64,000 nucleotides of DNA, taken from Marinobacter alexandrii (GTDB lineage Bacteria > Pseudomonadota > Gammaproteobacteria > Pseudomonadales > Oleiphilaceae). The position numbers and the translations under genes were made by a program. Position 1 is the stretch's first letter; every line of letters starts with the position of its first letter. The notes beneath the pieces are model-generated. The model was not told the DNA's origin. It did not search any database and was given only the letters and a program-made list of their open reading frames with translations. Location: NCBI RefSeq assembly GCF_005871205.1, contig NZ_SWKM01000013.1, forward strand, positions 124,001-188,000, given 5' to 3'. Below are positions 9,465-18,451 of the stretch, piece by piece.

Positions 9465-10523
9465 CTAACTAAGCTTTATAGAGCTCCCTATTTGGGCCTG
9501 CATCACCCCGTCCCCACGATCAACCTCAACAACCATCCCCCTAGCCTTCAACTGAGGATGCTCCGCCGCCTCAGAAATCGTCAATACCGGCTCCACACAC
9601 GCGTCCTGATCCGCAAATATCTCCTGCCATTCCGCTAACGTCTTTTCAGCCACCTTATCCTTCAGTGCCGCTTTCAACTGTTGTTGCTGCTCAGGCTCCT
9701 GGCTCAAAGCATGTCCTTTCATCTCAGCCAGCCCCAACGCATCGCATAGCCGCGCCGAGAACTGCGGCTCCAGACTACCAATGGAAAGCCAACGATTGTC
9801 CTGTGTTTGGTAATAGTCATAAAAAGATCCGCCGTTTAGCAGCGCACTTTCCGGCTTCTGCTCCTGCCCTCCGGCCAGGCAGGCAGCACCGGCCATGGCG
9901 TTCATGGCGAAGGCGGCATCGGTCATGCTGATATCGACAAACTGCCCTTCACCGGACTGTTGCCGGTTTATAACAGCTGCCAGGATACCCATGACCGCAT
10001 GGTGGGAGCCTCCGGCCACATCCGCCACCTGGATACCCAAAGGCGGTGGACCGCTGTCGGCACGGCCGCAGTGGCTGCTGACGCCAGCAAGGGCGAGGTA
10101 ATTGATGTCGTGGCCAGCGCGATCACGATAGGGGCCGGTCTGGCCATAGCCGGTGATAGCGCAATAGATCAGCTTTGGGTTAATGGCTTTCAGGGTTTCG
10201 TAGCCGATACCCAGGCGATCCATTACACCGGGCCGGAACTGCTCAACCACGATGTCGTAGTCCTTCACCAATGCCTTAACCTGCTCTACTGCCTCAGTCT
10301 GCTTCAGGTTCAGAGACAAGGTTTGCTTGCCTCTGGTCAGGTAGGAAAACGCGGTGGCGAATTTGCCATCAAACGGTGGCATCACCTTGGTGAGGTCCAC
10401 CCGGTCCGGCGCCTCCACCCGCAGCACCTCGGCACCCATATCGGCCAGCAGCATGGTGGCGTAGGGGCCGGGCAACAGGGTGCTGAAGTCCAGTACTTTC
10501 AGTGAGGTCAGTGGACCTGCCAT
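9465..10523 (-). CDS. CaiB/BaiF family (class III) CoA-transferase or alpha-methylacyl-CoA racemase-like
   Basis: A 352-residue protein beginning MAGPLTSLKVLDFSTLLPGPYATMLL-type N-terminus of family III CoA-transferases, with ADMGAEVLRVE, RGKQTLSLNLK, VVEQFRPGVMDRLG and GYGQTGPYRDRAGHDINY. The Asp in QVADVAGGS (about residue 168) is at the position of the active-site Asp. At 352 residues it is closer to the alpha-methylacyl-CoA racemase subgroup (about 360) than to formyl-CoA transferase (about 420), which would fit epimerisation of branched acyl-CoA before beta-oxidation. The start has AAGGAGA 5 nt upstream. It is divergent from an AraC-type regulator. Confidence 0.85.
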   Translation of the reverse strand: MAGPLTSLKVLDFSTLLPGPYATMLLADMGAEVLRVEAPDRVDLTKVMPPFDGKFATAFSYLTRGKQTLSLNLKQTEAVEQVKALVKDYDIVVEQFRPGVMDRLGIGYETLKAINPKLIYCAITGYGQTGPYRDRAGHDINYLALAGVSSHCGRADSGPPPLGIQVADVAGGSHHAVMGILAAVINRQQSGEGQFVDISMTDAAFAMNAMAGAACLAGGQEQKPESALLNGGSFYDYYQTQDNRWLSIGSLEPQFSARLCDALGLAEMKGHALSQEPEQQQQLKAALKDKVAEKTLAEWQEIFADQDACVEPVLTISEAAEHPQLKARGMVVEVDRGDGVMQAQIGSSIKLS

Positions 10524-10720
10524 GGCATTCTCCTTTGATGATCACTTTATTATTGTCCGATGTATCAGAAGATCTCATGCTGCCCGGTTTTGCCTTTGGG
10601 GCCAACTGCCGGTTCCCTCATTCCTATTGGCCGATTCTTCCAGCTTACTGATATTTGGCCGGTTGCATTGTGTCGCGGGGGTTTTATGATGGGTCTCGTT
10701 TACAGAAAATTGCGAGTGAC

Positions 10721-11740
10721 ATGTCCAACCTGACGGTTTCAAGACACTTTGTGCAGGCTGCGCTGGAAGGCGCCGAGCGTCTCGGTTTCGATACCCATGA
10801 GATGCTGAGGGAGGCCGGTATATCTCCGGACCTTCTGCGCATCGAGATGGCGCGGGTCAGCAGTGACCAATTCAGTCGCCTGATGCAGGTGCTGTGGCAC
10901 CGTCTTGACGACGAGTTCATGGGGTTCGGTCCTCGCCGCGCCCCCAGTGGTACTTTCGCCACCATGTGTGCACTGGTCATTGACTGCCCTACGTTAGAAG
11001 CGGTCTATCGCCAGGCCTTCCAGTTCTCCCGGCTCTTTGAACCTATGGTGACAATGGAACTGAAAACCTGCGACGACACCGTCCAGTTGGTCACGCGCAT
11101 GGAAGGCGAGATCCACGACCCCGGCTACTTCCTCAGGGAAAGCATTCTGGTGATCTGGCACCGGCTCGGCAGTTGGCTGATTGGTCAGCCGGTGGAATTG
11201 ACGAAAGCAGAGTTCGCCTACCCCCGGCCTGCTCACGGCGACGAATACCGCCACATTTTTCACTGCCCGCTGGCATTCGATTCGAATCGCACCGCCCTCA
11301 CCTTTGACAAGCGCTTTCTCAGCGCGCCGGTGATCCGGGATAAGTCGGAAATGCGCCAATTCCTGAAGACCTCCCCGGCGGACCTGCTATCCCGTCCTGA
11401 CGAAAGCAACACGTTCACCGGCCGGATTCGGGCGTTGATAGGACGAGACTTCTCCAAGCCCCTGCCCGACTTCGAATGGATTGCCGCCGAACTGCACACC
11501 AGTCCGCAAACACTACGCAGGCGTCTGAAGCAGGAAAATACGTCGTTTCAGGAGATCAAGGATTTGCTACGCCGAGACATGGCGATTTACTACCTGGGGC
11601 GGCCAGAGCTATCGATCAACGATATCGCCAGCAAGGTCGGCTTCACCGAGCCGTCTACCTTTCACCGGGCATTCAAGAAATGGACAGGTGTTACCCCGGG
11701 CGCCTATCGCGAAGGCGAACGGGGCAACCTGCCTGTTTGA
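10721..11740 (+). CDS. AraC family transcriptional regulator
   Basis: A regulator of 339 residues with an N-terminal arabinose-binding-like domain (about residues 10-200) and a C-terminal double helix-turn-helix (HTSPQTLRRRLKQE and LSINDIASKVGFTEPSTF). I chose ATG 10721 (MSNLTVSRHF) over the upstream in-frame start at 10655 because homologues begin there. The divergent CaiB-type gene is a plausible target because the two share a 197-bp upstream region. It is convergent with the next minus-strand gene, with a 6-nt gap. Confidence 0.86.
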   Translation: MSNLTVSRHFVQAALEGAERLGFDTHEMLREAGISPDLLRIEMARVSSDQFSRLMQVLWHRLDDEFMGFGPRRAPSGTFATMCALVIDCPTLEAVYRQAFQFSRLFEPMVTMELKTCDDTVQLVTRMEGEIHDPGYFLRESILVIWHRLGSWLIGQPVELTKAEFAYPRPAHGDEYRHIFHCPLAFDSNRTALTFDKRFLSAPVIRDKSEMRQFLKTSPADLLSRPDESNTFTGRIRALIGRDFSKPLPDFEWIAAELHTSPQTLRRRLKQENTSFQEIKDLLRRDMAIYYLGRPELSINDIASKVGFTEPSTFHRAFKKWTGVTPGAYREGERGNLPV

Positions 11741-11746
11741 AGGTCT

Positions 11747-12604
11747 TCAGGAACCTGCAGGGTTCTGGAGGTTGCGGATCAGCTTGCCAAACGTGCGGGC
11801 GATCTCCTGAGTCCGGTCCCGATCCAGAGACAGCTGTAACAGGCGTGATCCATCTCGCGGATCGTAAACCCAGCAGGTGGTAGCGGCCGCCTCGCATCCC
11901 CACTCGACCTGAGGATTAACCCCATAAACCGAAATGGTTTGCGTTGTTCGCACCATCCGGCCTTGGGCATCGCGGCGGATCTCCTGCAAATTGATGGCAC
12001 TGGATTCGGCACGCACGCGGTACTCAACGTCGGCCGACTCATCCAATTGTACGATGGTCTGGTCTTCACGCCAGCCGGCCACTTCCAGCAAACTGTTCAG
12101 GTGCAGGGCAAGCGCCTCACGGTCGGAATTGACCAGGTAAAGCTCGCGCAGAGACGCCGTCTCCTCAACACCGGCCGGCTCGATCACAGCTACTTTGCTC
12201 GACTCACCGTTACCATTCTGAGGCGCCGCAGCCTGCTCTTTACGTACTTTCTCCACCTCAGTAATCAGCTTTAACGCTTTCTGGTAATGGCTGCCATCTG
12301 TTCCGGCACTCTCCACATAAGCTTCCAGTGCCGATTGGGCTTCGTTCAGGTGCCCGGCCTGGTGCATCACCCGGCCACGATAGAAGAAATAGTCAGCGGG
12401 CTTGGTGCCCTCAAGCTGCTGCAGGCGGTTGAGATATTCGCCTGCGTCTCCCCAACGTTCGGATGTCACCGCCTCTTCGGTAGCCAGCATCAGGCGACGG
12501 GTCTCATGTTCCGGAGCCAGTGCCCAGGCCTGACCCGACATCAACATCGAAGCGAGAACTAACCCCAGAGCCCGCTGACGGGCCTTTCCGTACGATACTG
12601 CCAT
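11747..12604 (-). CDS. Exported protein of unknown function (TPR-like N-terminal half)
   Basis: A 285-residue protein whose signal peptide (RALGLVLASMLMSGQAWA) is cleaved after about residue 30. The region after it (ALAPEHETRRLML through LEAYVES) reads like one or two tetratricopeptide-type helical pairs. The C-terminal half, with NLQEIRRDAQGRMVRTTQTI, contains a single cysteine pair (WGCEAAATTCWVYD) that could form a periplasmic disulfide. The start ATG 12604 lies 4 nt after the rmuC stop, so it is probably translated from the same mRNA. I do not recognise the family and assign no function. Confidence 0.72.
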   Translation of the reverse strand: MAVSYGKARQRALGLVLASMLMSGQAWALAPEHETRRLMLATEEAVTSERWGDAGEYLNRLQQLEGTKPADYFFYRGRVMHQAGHLNEAQSALEAYVESAGTDGSHYQKALKLITEVEKVRKEQAAAPQNGNGESSKVAVIEPAGVEETASLRELYLVNSDREALALHLNSLLEVAGWREDQTIVQLDESADVEYRVRAESSAINLQEIRRDAQGRMVRTTQTISVYGVNPQVEWGCEAAATTCWVYDPRDGSRLLQLSLDRDRTQEIARTFGKLIRNLQNPAGS

Positions 12605-12608
12605 GACC

Positions 12609-14252
12609 TCACTCCTGATCGTTATCCGCACCAATTGCCTGCTTTTCCGGCTCTGGAGAGGCTTCCGCGCCCTCATCGTCGGGGGCGTCTTCAGCATCCA
12701 CTTCCGCCTGATCCATAATGCCCTTAGGCAGTTCCTTTTTCACCCGGACACCCAGCTCAACGAACCGGTTGGCCTGGGAAATCAGGTTGCCGCGCCCCCG
12801 GGTCAAGGTATTCATCGCGGAATCGTAGGAGCCCTGGGCCGTGTGCAACTGCCCCCCAAGACGCTCCATGGCTTCCACAAACACCCGCAGCTTGTCGTAC
12901 ACCGCACCGGCGCGCTCGGCAATTCGACGGGCGTTCTGACTCTGCCGCTCATACCGCCAGATGTTCTCAATGGTCCGCAGCGTTGCCAACAAGGTCGTGG
13001 GTGTTACCACAATAATCTTTCGCTCAAACGCTTCTGAGAAAAGGTTCTCGTCCTGCTGAAATGCCGCCACAAACGCCGGCTCAATGGGCATAAACAGCAA
13101 TACGAAATCGGGCGAATGCAGCCCATGAAGCTGGCTGTAATCCTTTTCACTAAGCGTTCTAATGTGGTCCCGAACCGCCTCTACGTGCTGTTTCAGTGCC
13201 TCTTCCCGCGCCACATCGTCCTCTTCGGTAACCCACTGCTGGTACGCCAGCAGGGACACCTTGGAATCGACGATCAGGTTCCGGTTGTCCGGCAGGTAGA
13301 CCACCACGTCGGGCCGAAGCAACTGGTTATCACCGTCCCGGTAGCTGCCCTGGGTTTCGTACTCCACCCCCTTACGCAGGCCTGACTTCTCCAGCACCCG
13401 TTCAAGAATCAATTCGCCCCAGTTACCCTGTATCTTCTTATCACCTTTCAGCGCCCGGGTCAGGTTTGAGGCCTCCTCAGTGATCTGGCGATTCAGATCC
13501 TGAAGTGACTTGATTTCGCTCCGGAGCGCCTGGCGATCCCTTGTTTCAGTAGTGTAGACGTCTTCTACCCGCTTGCGGAAATCCTGAAGCTGGTCGCGGA
13601 AGGGGTTCAGCAGGGTATCCAAGCTGGTTCGGGTTTGCTGGCTGAAGCGTTCACTTTTCTGCTCGAAGATTTTGTTGGCCAGATTCTCGAATTCCTGCTT
13701 AAGCGCGTCGCGATTACGCTCCAGCAACTCCAGCTTTTCCGACGTTGCACGCCGTTCCTTATCCAGCGTCACCTCCTGCTCGCGCAGAGTCACCTGGGCA
13801 TCGTGGAGTTCGCGGGACAGTTCGTCTGCGCGCTGCTGCTGGCTTGCACGCTCCTGCTCAAGCTGGGTAATCCGGGTGCGCCGCCCCTCCAGATCCGACT
13901 CCAGCCCGGCAACCCGATTTTCCAGTCCAGTAGCGCGCTGACGCCACTGCTCAAGATTCTGCTCGTGTTTGGTCAGCCGCTTCTGCTGTTCCTCAAGGGC
14001 CTGCTTCAGGTGCTCCGCCTGCTGCCGCTCCATTGCCTGCTCGTGGTGGGCCACCAAAAGCGACTGCTCGGCCTCGGTGCGGGCCAGGCCCACCGCTTCA
14101 AGCTCCGACGCCAGATTTCGCCGTGCGCCAGTACTTCGCACTAACAGGACTGCAAGCGCACATACGCCAACTATCAACACCAACATCCAGCCAGCCATCA
14201 GAGCCGGTTGGGATATCATCAAATCGGTGACAGCTTCTGGCACTGCATGCAC
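12609..14252 (-). CDS. rmuC: DNA recombination protein RmuC
   Basis: A 547-residue protein. One N-terminal transmembrane helix (MAGWMLVLIVGVCALAVLLV) is followed by a long coiled coil (about residues 55-210, rich in Gln, Glu and Arg). The C-terminal RmuC domain has KIQGNWGELILERVLEKSG, RPDVVVYLPDNRNLIVDSKV and DFVLLFMPIEPAFVAA. RmuC has a PD-(D/E)XK nuclease-like core and limits inverted-repeat recombination. The acidic tail (DAEDAPDDEGAEASPEPE) is unusually long. The exact start is uncertain because ATG 14252 and ATG 14219 (MISQPALM) are both possible. Confidence 0.92.
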   Translation of the reverse strand: MHAVPEAVTDLMISQPALMAGWMLVLIVGVCALAVLLVRSTGARRNLASELEAVGLARTEAEQSLLVAHHEQAMERQQAEHLKQALEEQQKRLTKHEQNLEQWRQRATGLENRVAGLESDLEGRRTRITQLEQERASQQQRADELSRELHDAQVTLREQEVTLDKERRATSEKLELLERNRDALKQEFENLANKIFEQKSERFSQQTRTSLDTLLNPFRDQLQDFRKRVEDVYTTETRDRQALRSEIKSLQDLNRQITEEASNLTRALKGDKKIQGNWGELILERVLEKSGLRKGVEYETQGSYRDGDNQLLRPDVVVYLPDNRNLIVDSKVSLLAYQQWVTEEDDVAREEALKQHVEAVRDHIRTLSEKDYSQLHGLHSPDFVLLFMPIEPAFVAAFQQDENLFSEAFERKIIVVTPTTLLATLRTIENIWRYERQSQNARRIAERAGAVYDKLRVFVEAMERLGGQLHTAQGSYDSAMNTLTRGRGNLISQANRFVELGVRVKKELPKGIMDQAEVDAEDAPDDEGAEASPEPEKQAIGADNDQE

Positions 14253-14530
14253 TCCTGTATTTGCGGCGAAAATCCTAAAAAAAACCAGACTGTGAATCAG
14301 CGCACACAGTCTACCTCATCAATGGAACCTTTTTCGCACCGGGCCGTGACAGTGACCATGGATAACTGCCTTGTTCTCGACGGCTTGGCAAATCCAGTCA
14401 CCGAGCGCATCTGTTTGTAGACGCGCCTCGTAATATCGTCTAAAAGGATGGAATATCCTTTTGTCTTTGGGCATTACGTTTTTTTAACGGTGTCTGGGAC
14501 GACGACAGGATCGAAAACGGACGACAGACC

Positions 14531-14920
14531 ATGCTAAAAGAACTCTGGCGAAAACTTGGAACGGACTTCATGCAACCGGGCTTTTCCACGCCCGAAGCCT
14601 ACGCTGGGCTGTCTGGAGCGCGCGATCTGCACCGTTCTACCGGGCGTTCCCGCCCACTTCCTCACATCACCCACACCGGCGAATTTCACCTGGAACGCCT
14701 GACCACCGTGCTGAAAGGCCGCTATAGCAAGGCTTTTGATACGGTCAGCGGCGATTCCGGCGACGAAGCGCTGCGGGACTTGATCAGTTACGCGGCCCGA
14801 ATTCAGGATCAGGATGTTCAACGCGAATTGCTGCTGTTCTACCTGAACTGTTCGCCGGTGATTCAGGAATACCTGCGTTCAGAAACCACCCTATGTGACG
14901 ACAACCTACTGTTCCGGTAA
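14531..14920 (+). CDS. Conserved-looking hypothetical protein, 129 residues
   Basis: A soluble protein of 129 residues with no signal peptide or membrane segment. It is mostly helical by composition: DEALRDLISYAARIQDQDVQ and RELLLFYLNCSPVIQEYL look like two amphipathic helices near the C-terminus. No catalytic motif is recognised. The upstream region (14253-14530) has an AAAAGGAT/ATCCTTTT inverted repeat at about 14440-14462 that could be part of its promoter or a weak terminator. The ribosome binding site is poor (GGACGACAG). It is a separate transcription unit from rmuC (divergent). Confidence 0.65.
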   Translation: MLKELWRKLGTDFMQPGFSTPEAYAGLSGARDLHRSTGRSRPLPHITHTGEFHLERLTTVLKGRYSKAFDTVSGDSGDEALRDLISYAARIQDQDVQRELLLFYLNCSPVIQEYLRSETTLCDDNLLFR

Positions 14921-15096
14921 TCACTTACGCTCCGATTCTGAGAACCCGTCGAAAAAAATCGCTCTTAACCAACTGTAAAGCAACTACACAGTTCGGTTGT
15001 TGTATACTGCTGCCCCTACTATTTTCAATTACATTCACACTGGCCGCGGCAACCGCCATGGAAACGGCCTGAGAACTGCCGGCGCAGGGGTATTCA

Positions 15097-15894
15097 ATGG
15101 ATTTAAGACAGATACGGGCTGGTTTTCCTCAACCAAGAATCCTGCTGGTAACTGGCATGCTTGTTTTGCTGGCCGGCTGCTCATCAGATCGCTATTTCAT
15201 GGTGCCCAAGCAGGACTTGAGCGACTTGAACACGTCCGTGAATACCCAGCGGGCAACGCTTGTGACCATGGAAAACAATGCCCAATTCCGACATGAAAAA
15301 ATGATGGAAAAACAGCAGGACAGCACCGATTCCATCATCGATGCCATCAAGACTCAGGTTGAAAAACCCAGCTGCCCACCAATCCCAGCACAAAAGGTCT
15401 GCCCAACCGTGGATACCTCCAAGGGTCAGGCCGCACACCTGAAGGGCAAATTAATTGTCGGCCAAGTCGAGAAAATCTATCTGGCCGCGACGGAGCAGGT
15501 GTACACCGCGCGCATCGACAGCGGCGCGGAAACCTCGTCAGTTGATGCTCGCAACATTACCCGTTTTGAACGTGACGGTAGCAACTGGGTTCGCTTTGAC
15601 GTCCCGGTGCCTGGCTCCGATACCCTGGTTACCCTTGAGAAAGAAATCGTCCGGCGCGTCAAAGTCACTCAGGCTGCCGCCGATGACCCGGAACGTCGCG
15701 TAGTCGTGGAGCTCCAATTCGCGATCGGCGATCATCAACAAGTAGCCGAATTCACCCTGACCGACAGAAACGACCTCGAAAACAAGGTACTGATTGGTCG
15801 CAACGTTCTTCGGGACGTCATGCTGATTGATGTCGGCCGGGAATTTACCACCAAGCTGCCCGAAGCCATCGCCAAGAACAGGAATGACTCGTGA
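15097..15894 (+). CDS. Lipoprotein with ATP-dependent zinc protease/retropepsin-like domain (PF05618)
   Basis: A 265-residue lipoprotein. The signal segment ends in the lipobox LLAGC at about residue 27, then a helical linker and a short Cys-Pro stretch (PSCPPIPAQKVCPT) lead to the C-terminal domain. That domain (about residues 118-255) contains ARIDSGAETSSVDA, which resembles the D-S/T-G active-site loop of retropepsins, and NKVLIGRNVLRDVMLIDVGR, the conserved second half. The family was named after its association with RimK-type ligases; an aspartic-protease-like mechanism is inferred, not shown. Its stop overlaps the next gene's GTG start, so it is the first gene of a three-gene operon. 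Confidence 0.85.
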   Translation: MDLRQIRAGFPQPRILLVTGMLVLLAGCSSDRYFMVPKQDLSDLNTSVNTQRATLVTMENNAQFRHEKMMEKQQDSTDSIIDAIKTQVEKPSCPPIPAQKVCPTVDTSKGQAAHLKGKLIVGQVEKIYLAATEQVYTARIDSGAETSSVDARNITRFERDGSNWVRFDVPVPGSDTLVTLEKEIVRRVKVTQAAADDPERRVVVELQFAIGDHQQVAEFTLTDRNDLENKVLIGRNVLRDVMLIDVGREFTTKLPEAIAKNRNDS

Positions 15895-17408
15895 AGTCCC
15901 GCTCTCGCCTTCCCTTTTACGTCGCCGTATTTCTGCTCATTGCTGCAGGCATCTCGCTGGCTGTCTGGCGTCACATTGAGCTTGGCATTCCTTGGCTGAC
16001 CGGCGAGCAACGACCGGTCTGGATGATTGAGGCCCGTGTCGATTTTGATGCCGCCGATAATGCAGTCCAGGCCAGCCTGAATGTGCCGGACCAGCCACCC
16101 GGATTCCGAATCCTTACCGAACAGGCTGCTTCGCCAGGTTACGGTTTCTCGATCATCGAGAAGTCCGGCAATCGTACGGCAGAATGGACCAAGCGCAACG
16201 TCTCTGGTCCGCAAACCCTGTACTTCAAGGCCCAATTCATTCCAGACGAATCCGCCCTCGGACGGAAACCCGCCAAGGAGCCCAAGGCCCGCAATGTGTT
16301 CTGGGAAGAACCCCAGGCTACCGCTGTGCGTGAAATTCTGACCCAGGCGAAGGCGCGGTCCAGCACGCCGGAGAGCATGACCCGTGAGCTTATCCGGCTG
16401 ATGCAGCCCGATACCCGCACCCAGAACACCACCCTGCTGGTCGCCGAAGAGAACTACCTGGATTTGCTGGTGGATATGCTGAACCACTCAGGCATTCCCG
16501 CCCGCACCGCAGACGGGCTAAAGCTGGAAGATGCCCGGCGTCGCCAGTCGCTGACGCCCTTCCTGCAGATCTACAATGGCCAGCGGTGGCTGACCTTTGA
16601 TCCAAGTAACGCCGAGCAGGGCGTTCCGGAGAGCCTGCTGCTGTGGCGCCAGGGCTCCGCATCGCTGCTGGACGTGGTGGGGGGAGACAACTCCGAAGTA
16701 AGCTTCTCCATGCTTCGACAGACTGTGCCGGCCCTGCAACTGGCGACCATGCAGGTGGAGTCCAACGGGCTCGGTTTCCTCAGCTTCTATGCACTTCCAA
16801 TCGAAGAGCAAAGCATGTTCCGCATGCTGTTGCTGCTGCCGCTGGGCGCACTCGTAGTGGCGTTCATGCGGATCGTCATTGGCATTCGCACCTCCGGAAC
16901 ATTCATGCCGGTGCTGATTGCGGTGGCCTTCGTGCAAACCACCCTGGTACCAGGACTAATCGCCTTCTTGTCGGTTGTATCCATCGGCCTGATGATGCGC
17001 GGTTACCTGTCCAGCCTGAATCTACTGCTGGTATCACGAATATCCGCTCTGATCATTCTGGTGATTTTCATCACTGCCGGACTGAGCATCATTGGTTACC
17101 AGATGGGCTTCAATACCGGCATGACGGTCACCTTCTTCCCCATGGTCATCATTGCCTGGACCATTGAGCGCATGTCCATCCTCTGGGAAGAGGAAGGTGC
17201 GCACGAAGTTGCGATCCAGGGCGCTGGCAGTTTGTTTGTCGCCATCTGCGCTTACCTGCTGATGAGCACACCACTGGCCGGGCATCTGACCTTCAATTTC
17301 CCGGAGTTGCATTTCGCCGTACTCGGCCTGATTTTGCTCATGGGGCAGTATACCGGCTACAAACTGAGCGAACTCAAGCGGTTCACGCCCATGAGGGTGT
17401 ACGACTAA
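15891..17408 (+). CDS. Inactive transglutaminase-like domain fused to 7TM helices (UUP1 family membrane protein)
   Basis: A 505-residue membrane protein. An N-terminal helix (LPFYVAVFLLIAAGISLAV) is followed by a periplasmic transglutaminase-like domain (about residues 40-290). Then come about seven hydrophobic helices from MFRMLLLLPLGALVVAFM (near 305) to the C-terminus. This is the domain pair described by others as inactive transglutaminase fused to 7TM (PF14400/PF14402). The GTG start overlaps the previous stop (GTGA). The ATP-grasp gene starts 1 nt after its stop, so the genes are translationally coupled. The family's role is unknown; a receptor or transport partner for the ligase product is possible. 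Confidence 0.85.
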   Translation: MKSRSRLPFYVAVFLLIAAGISLAVWRHIELGIPWLTGEQRPVWMIEARVDFDAADNAVQASLNVPDQPPGFRILTEQAASPGYGFSIIEKSGNRTAEWTKRNVSGPQTLYFKAQFIPDESALGRKPAKEPKARNVFWEEPQATAVREILTQAKARSSTPESMTRELIRLMQPDTRTQNTTLLVAEENYLDLLVDMLNHSGIPARTADGLKLEDARRRQSLTPFLQIYNGQRWLTFDPSNAEQGVPESLLLWRQGSASLLDVVGGDNSEVSFSMLRQTVPALQLATMQVESNGLGFLSFYALPIEEQSMFRMLLLLPLGALVVAFMRIVIGIRTSGTFMPVLIAVAFVQTTLVPGLIAFLSVVSIGLMMRGYLSSLNLLLVSRISALIILVIFITAGLSIIGYQMGFNTGMTVTFFPMVIIAWTIERMSILWEEEGAHEVAIQGAGSLFVAICAYLLMSTPLAGHLTFNFPELHFAVLGLILLMGQYTGYKLSELKRFTPMRVYD

Positions 17409-17409
17409 C

Positions 17410-18357
17410 ATGGATTGGATCTCACCCCGACGTCTGAACCGGCTGGGTATGCTCAATATGAATCGGCGCAATGTTGACTACATTGCCCGCTACAATGAGC
17501 GTTCGTCTTATCCGCTGGTGGACAATAAGCTGAAAACCAAGCTGGCCGTGGCTGAATACGGGGTCACCACACCCCGTCTGCTGCAGGTAGTACGACAACA
17601 GCACGAAATCTCTCATTTCCGCGAAATGGCCGAAGGTCTCGGCGGCTTTGCCATCAAACCCGCGAAGGGGTCCGGCGGCAAAGGCATCACGGTTATTACC
17701 GGCCGCGATGATGACTATTACATCAAAGCCTCTGGAACCCGGATTGCAGCGCCCGATCTTGAGCGCCACCTGACCAATATCCTGGCAGGTCTGTACTCAC
17801 TGGCAGGAAGCCCGGATGTCGCCATTGTTGAGAATCTGGTGGAGTCTGCACCGTCCCTGGCCAAGTTCTCCTATCAAGGCGTACCGGACATCCGCATCGT
17901 GGTGTTTCAGGGTTATCCGGTGATGGCGATGCTGCGTCTGGCCACCAAGGATTCAGATGGCAAGGCGAACCTGCACCAAGGCGCGGTGGGTGTGGGCCTG
18001 GACATTGGCACTGGCCGGAGTTTGAACGCGGTGCAGTTCAACCGCCCCATTACCCTGCATCCTGATACCGGGCTGGCGCTCGAGAACATCGACATTGAAG
18101 CCTGGGAAGACATGCTGGAAATGGCAGCCCGCTGCTACGAGGCAACCGGCCTCGGCTACATGGGCGTGGATCTGGTGGTGGATGCCAACGAGGGGCCACT
18201 GTTGCTAGAACTGAATGCCCGTCCTGGATTGGCCATTCAGATGGCCAATGGCCGCGGCCTACTGCCTAGACTGCGGAACATCGAGAGTCTCAAACGCCCC
18301 CACTTCACGCCCCGTGAACGGGCGAATTACGTCATGGACGCCTTTGGTGCGCTCTGA
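17410..18357 (+). CDS. Alpha-L-glutamate ligase-like protein (RimK-type ATP-grasp)
   Basis: A 315-residue ATP-grasp enzyme. The ATP-binding loop GFAIKPAKGSGGKGITVI (about residues 78-95) and the metal-binding end LLLELNARPGLAIQMANG (near 265) are clear. The family (TIGR02291) joins amino acids, typically glutamate, to a carboxylate using ATP. It is the third gene of the protease-7TM-ligase operon and starts 1 nt after the membrane-protein stop. This suggests a cytoplasmic ligase whose product or target is handled at the envelope by the two upstream proteins. The substrate is unknown. Confidence 0.87.
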   Translation: MDWISPRRLNRLGMLNMNRRNVDYIARYNERSSYPLVDNKLKTKLAVAEYGVTTPRLLQVVRQQHEISHFREMAEGLGGFAIKPAKGSGGKGITVITGRDDDYYIKASGTRIAAPDLERHLTNILAGLYSLAGSPDVAIVENLVESAPSLAKFSYQGVPDIRIVVFQGYPVMAMLRLATKDSDGKANLHQGAVGVGLDIGTGRSLNAVQFNRPITLHPDTGLALENIDIEAWEDMLEMAARCYEATGLGYMGVDLVVDANEGPLLLELNARPGLAIQMANGRGLLPRLRNIESLKRPHFTPRERANYVMDAFGAL

Positions 18358-18401
18358 CCTAAATAGGCTCCAGGCAGGAATCTGAATCAAAATTCAGACA
18401 T

Positions 18402-18432
18402 AAAAAAAACCGGGGCTAAGCCCCGGTTTTTT
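18402..18432. terminator. Bidirectional terminator between ATP-grasp gene and BCCT carrier
   Basis: The stem CCGGGGC/GCCCCGG (18410-18416, 18420-18426) with a TAA loop is flanked by eight A residues on the left and six T on the right. It serves both convergent transcripts. Confidence 0.9.
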
Positions 18433-18451
18433 CACACCTTTACTGGTGCAA

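Noticed and set aside
14440..14462. AAAAGGAT/ATCCTTTT inverted repeat as a terminator
   Set aside because: No clear T-run follows and no gene ends nearby on the plus strand; it may be a promoter-region element but support is weak.
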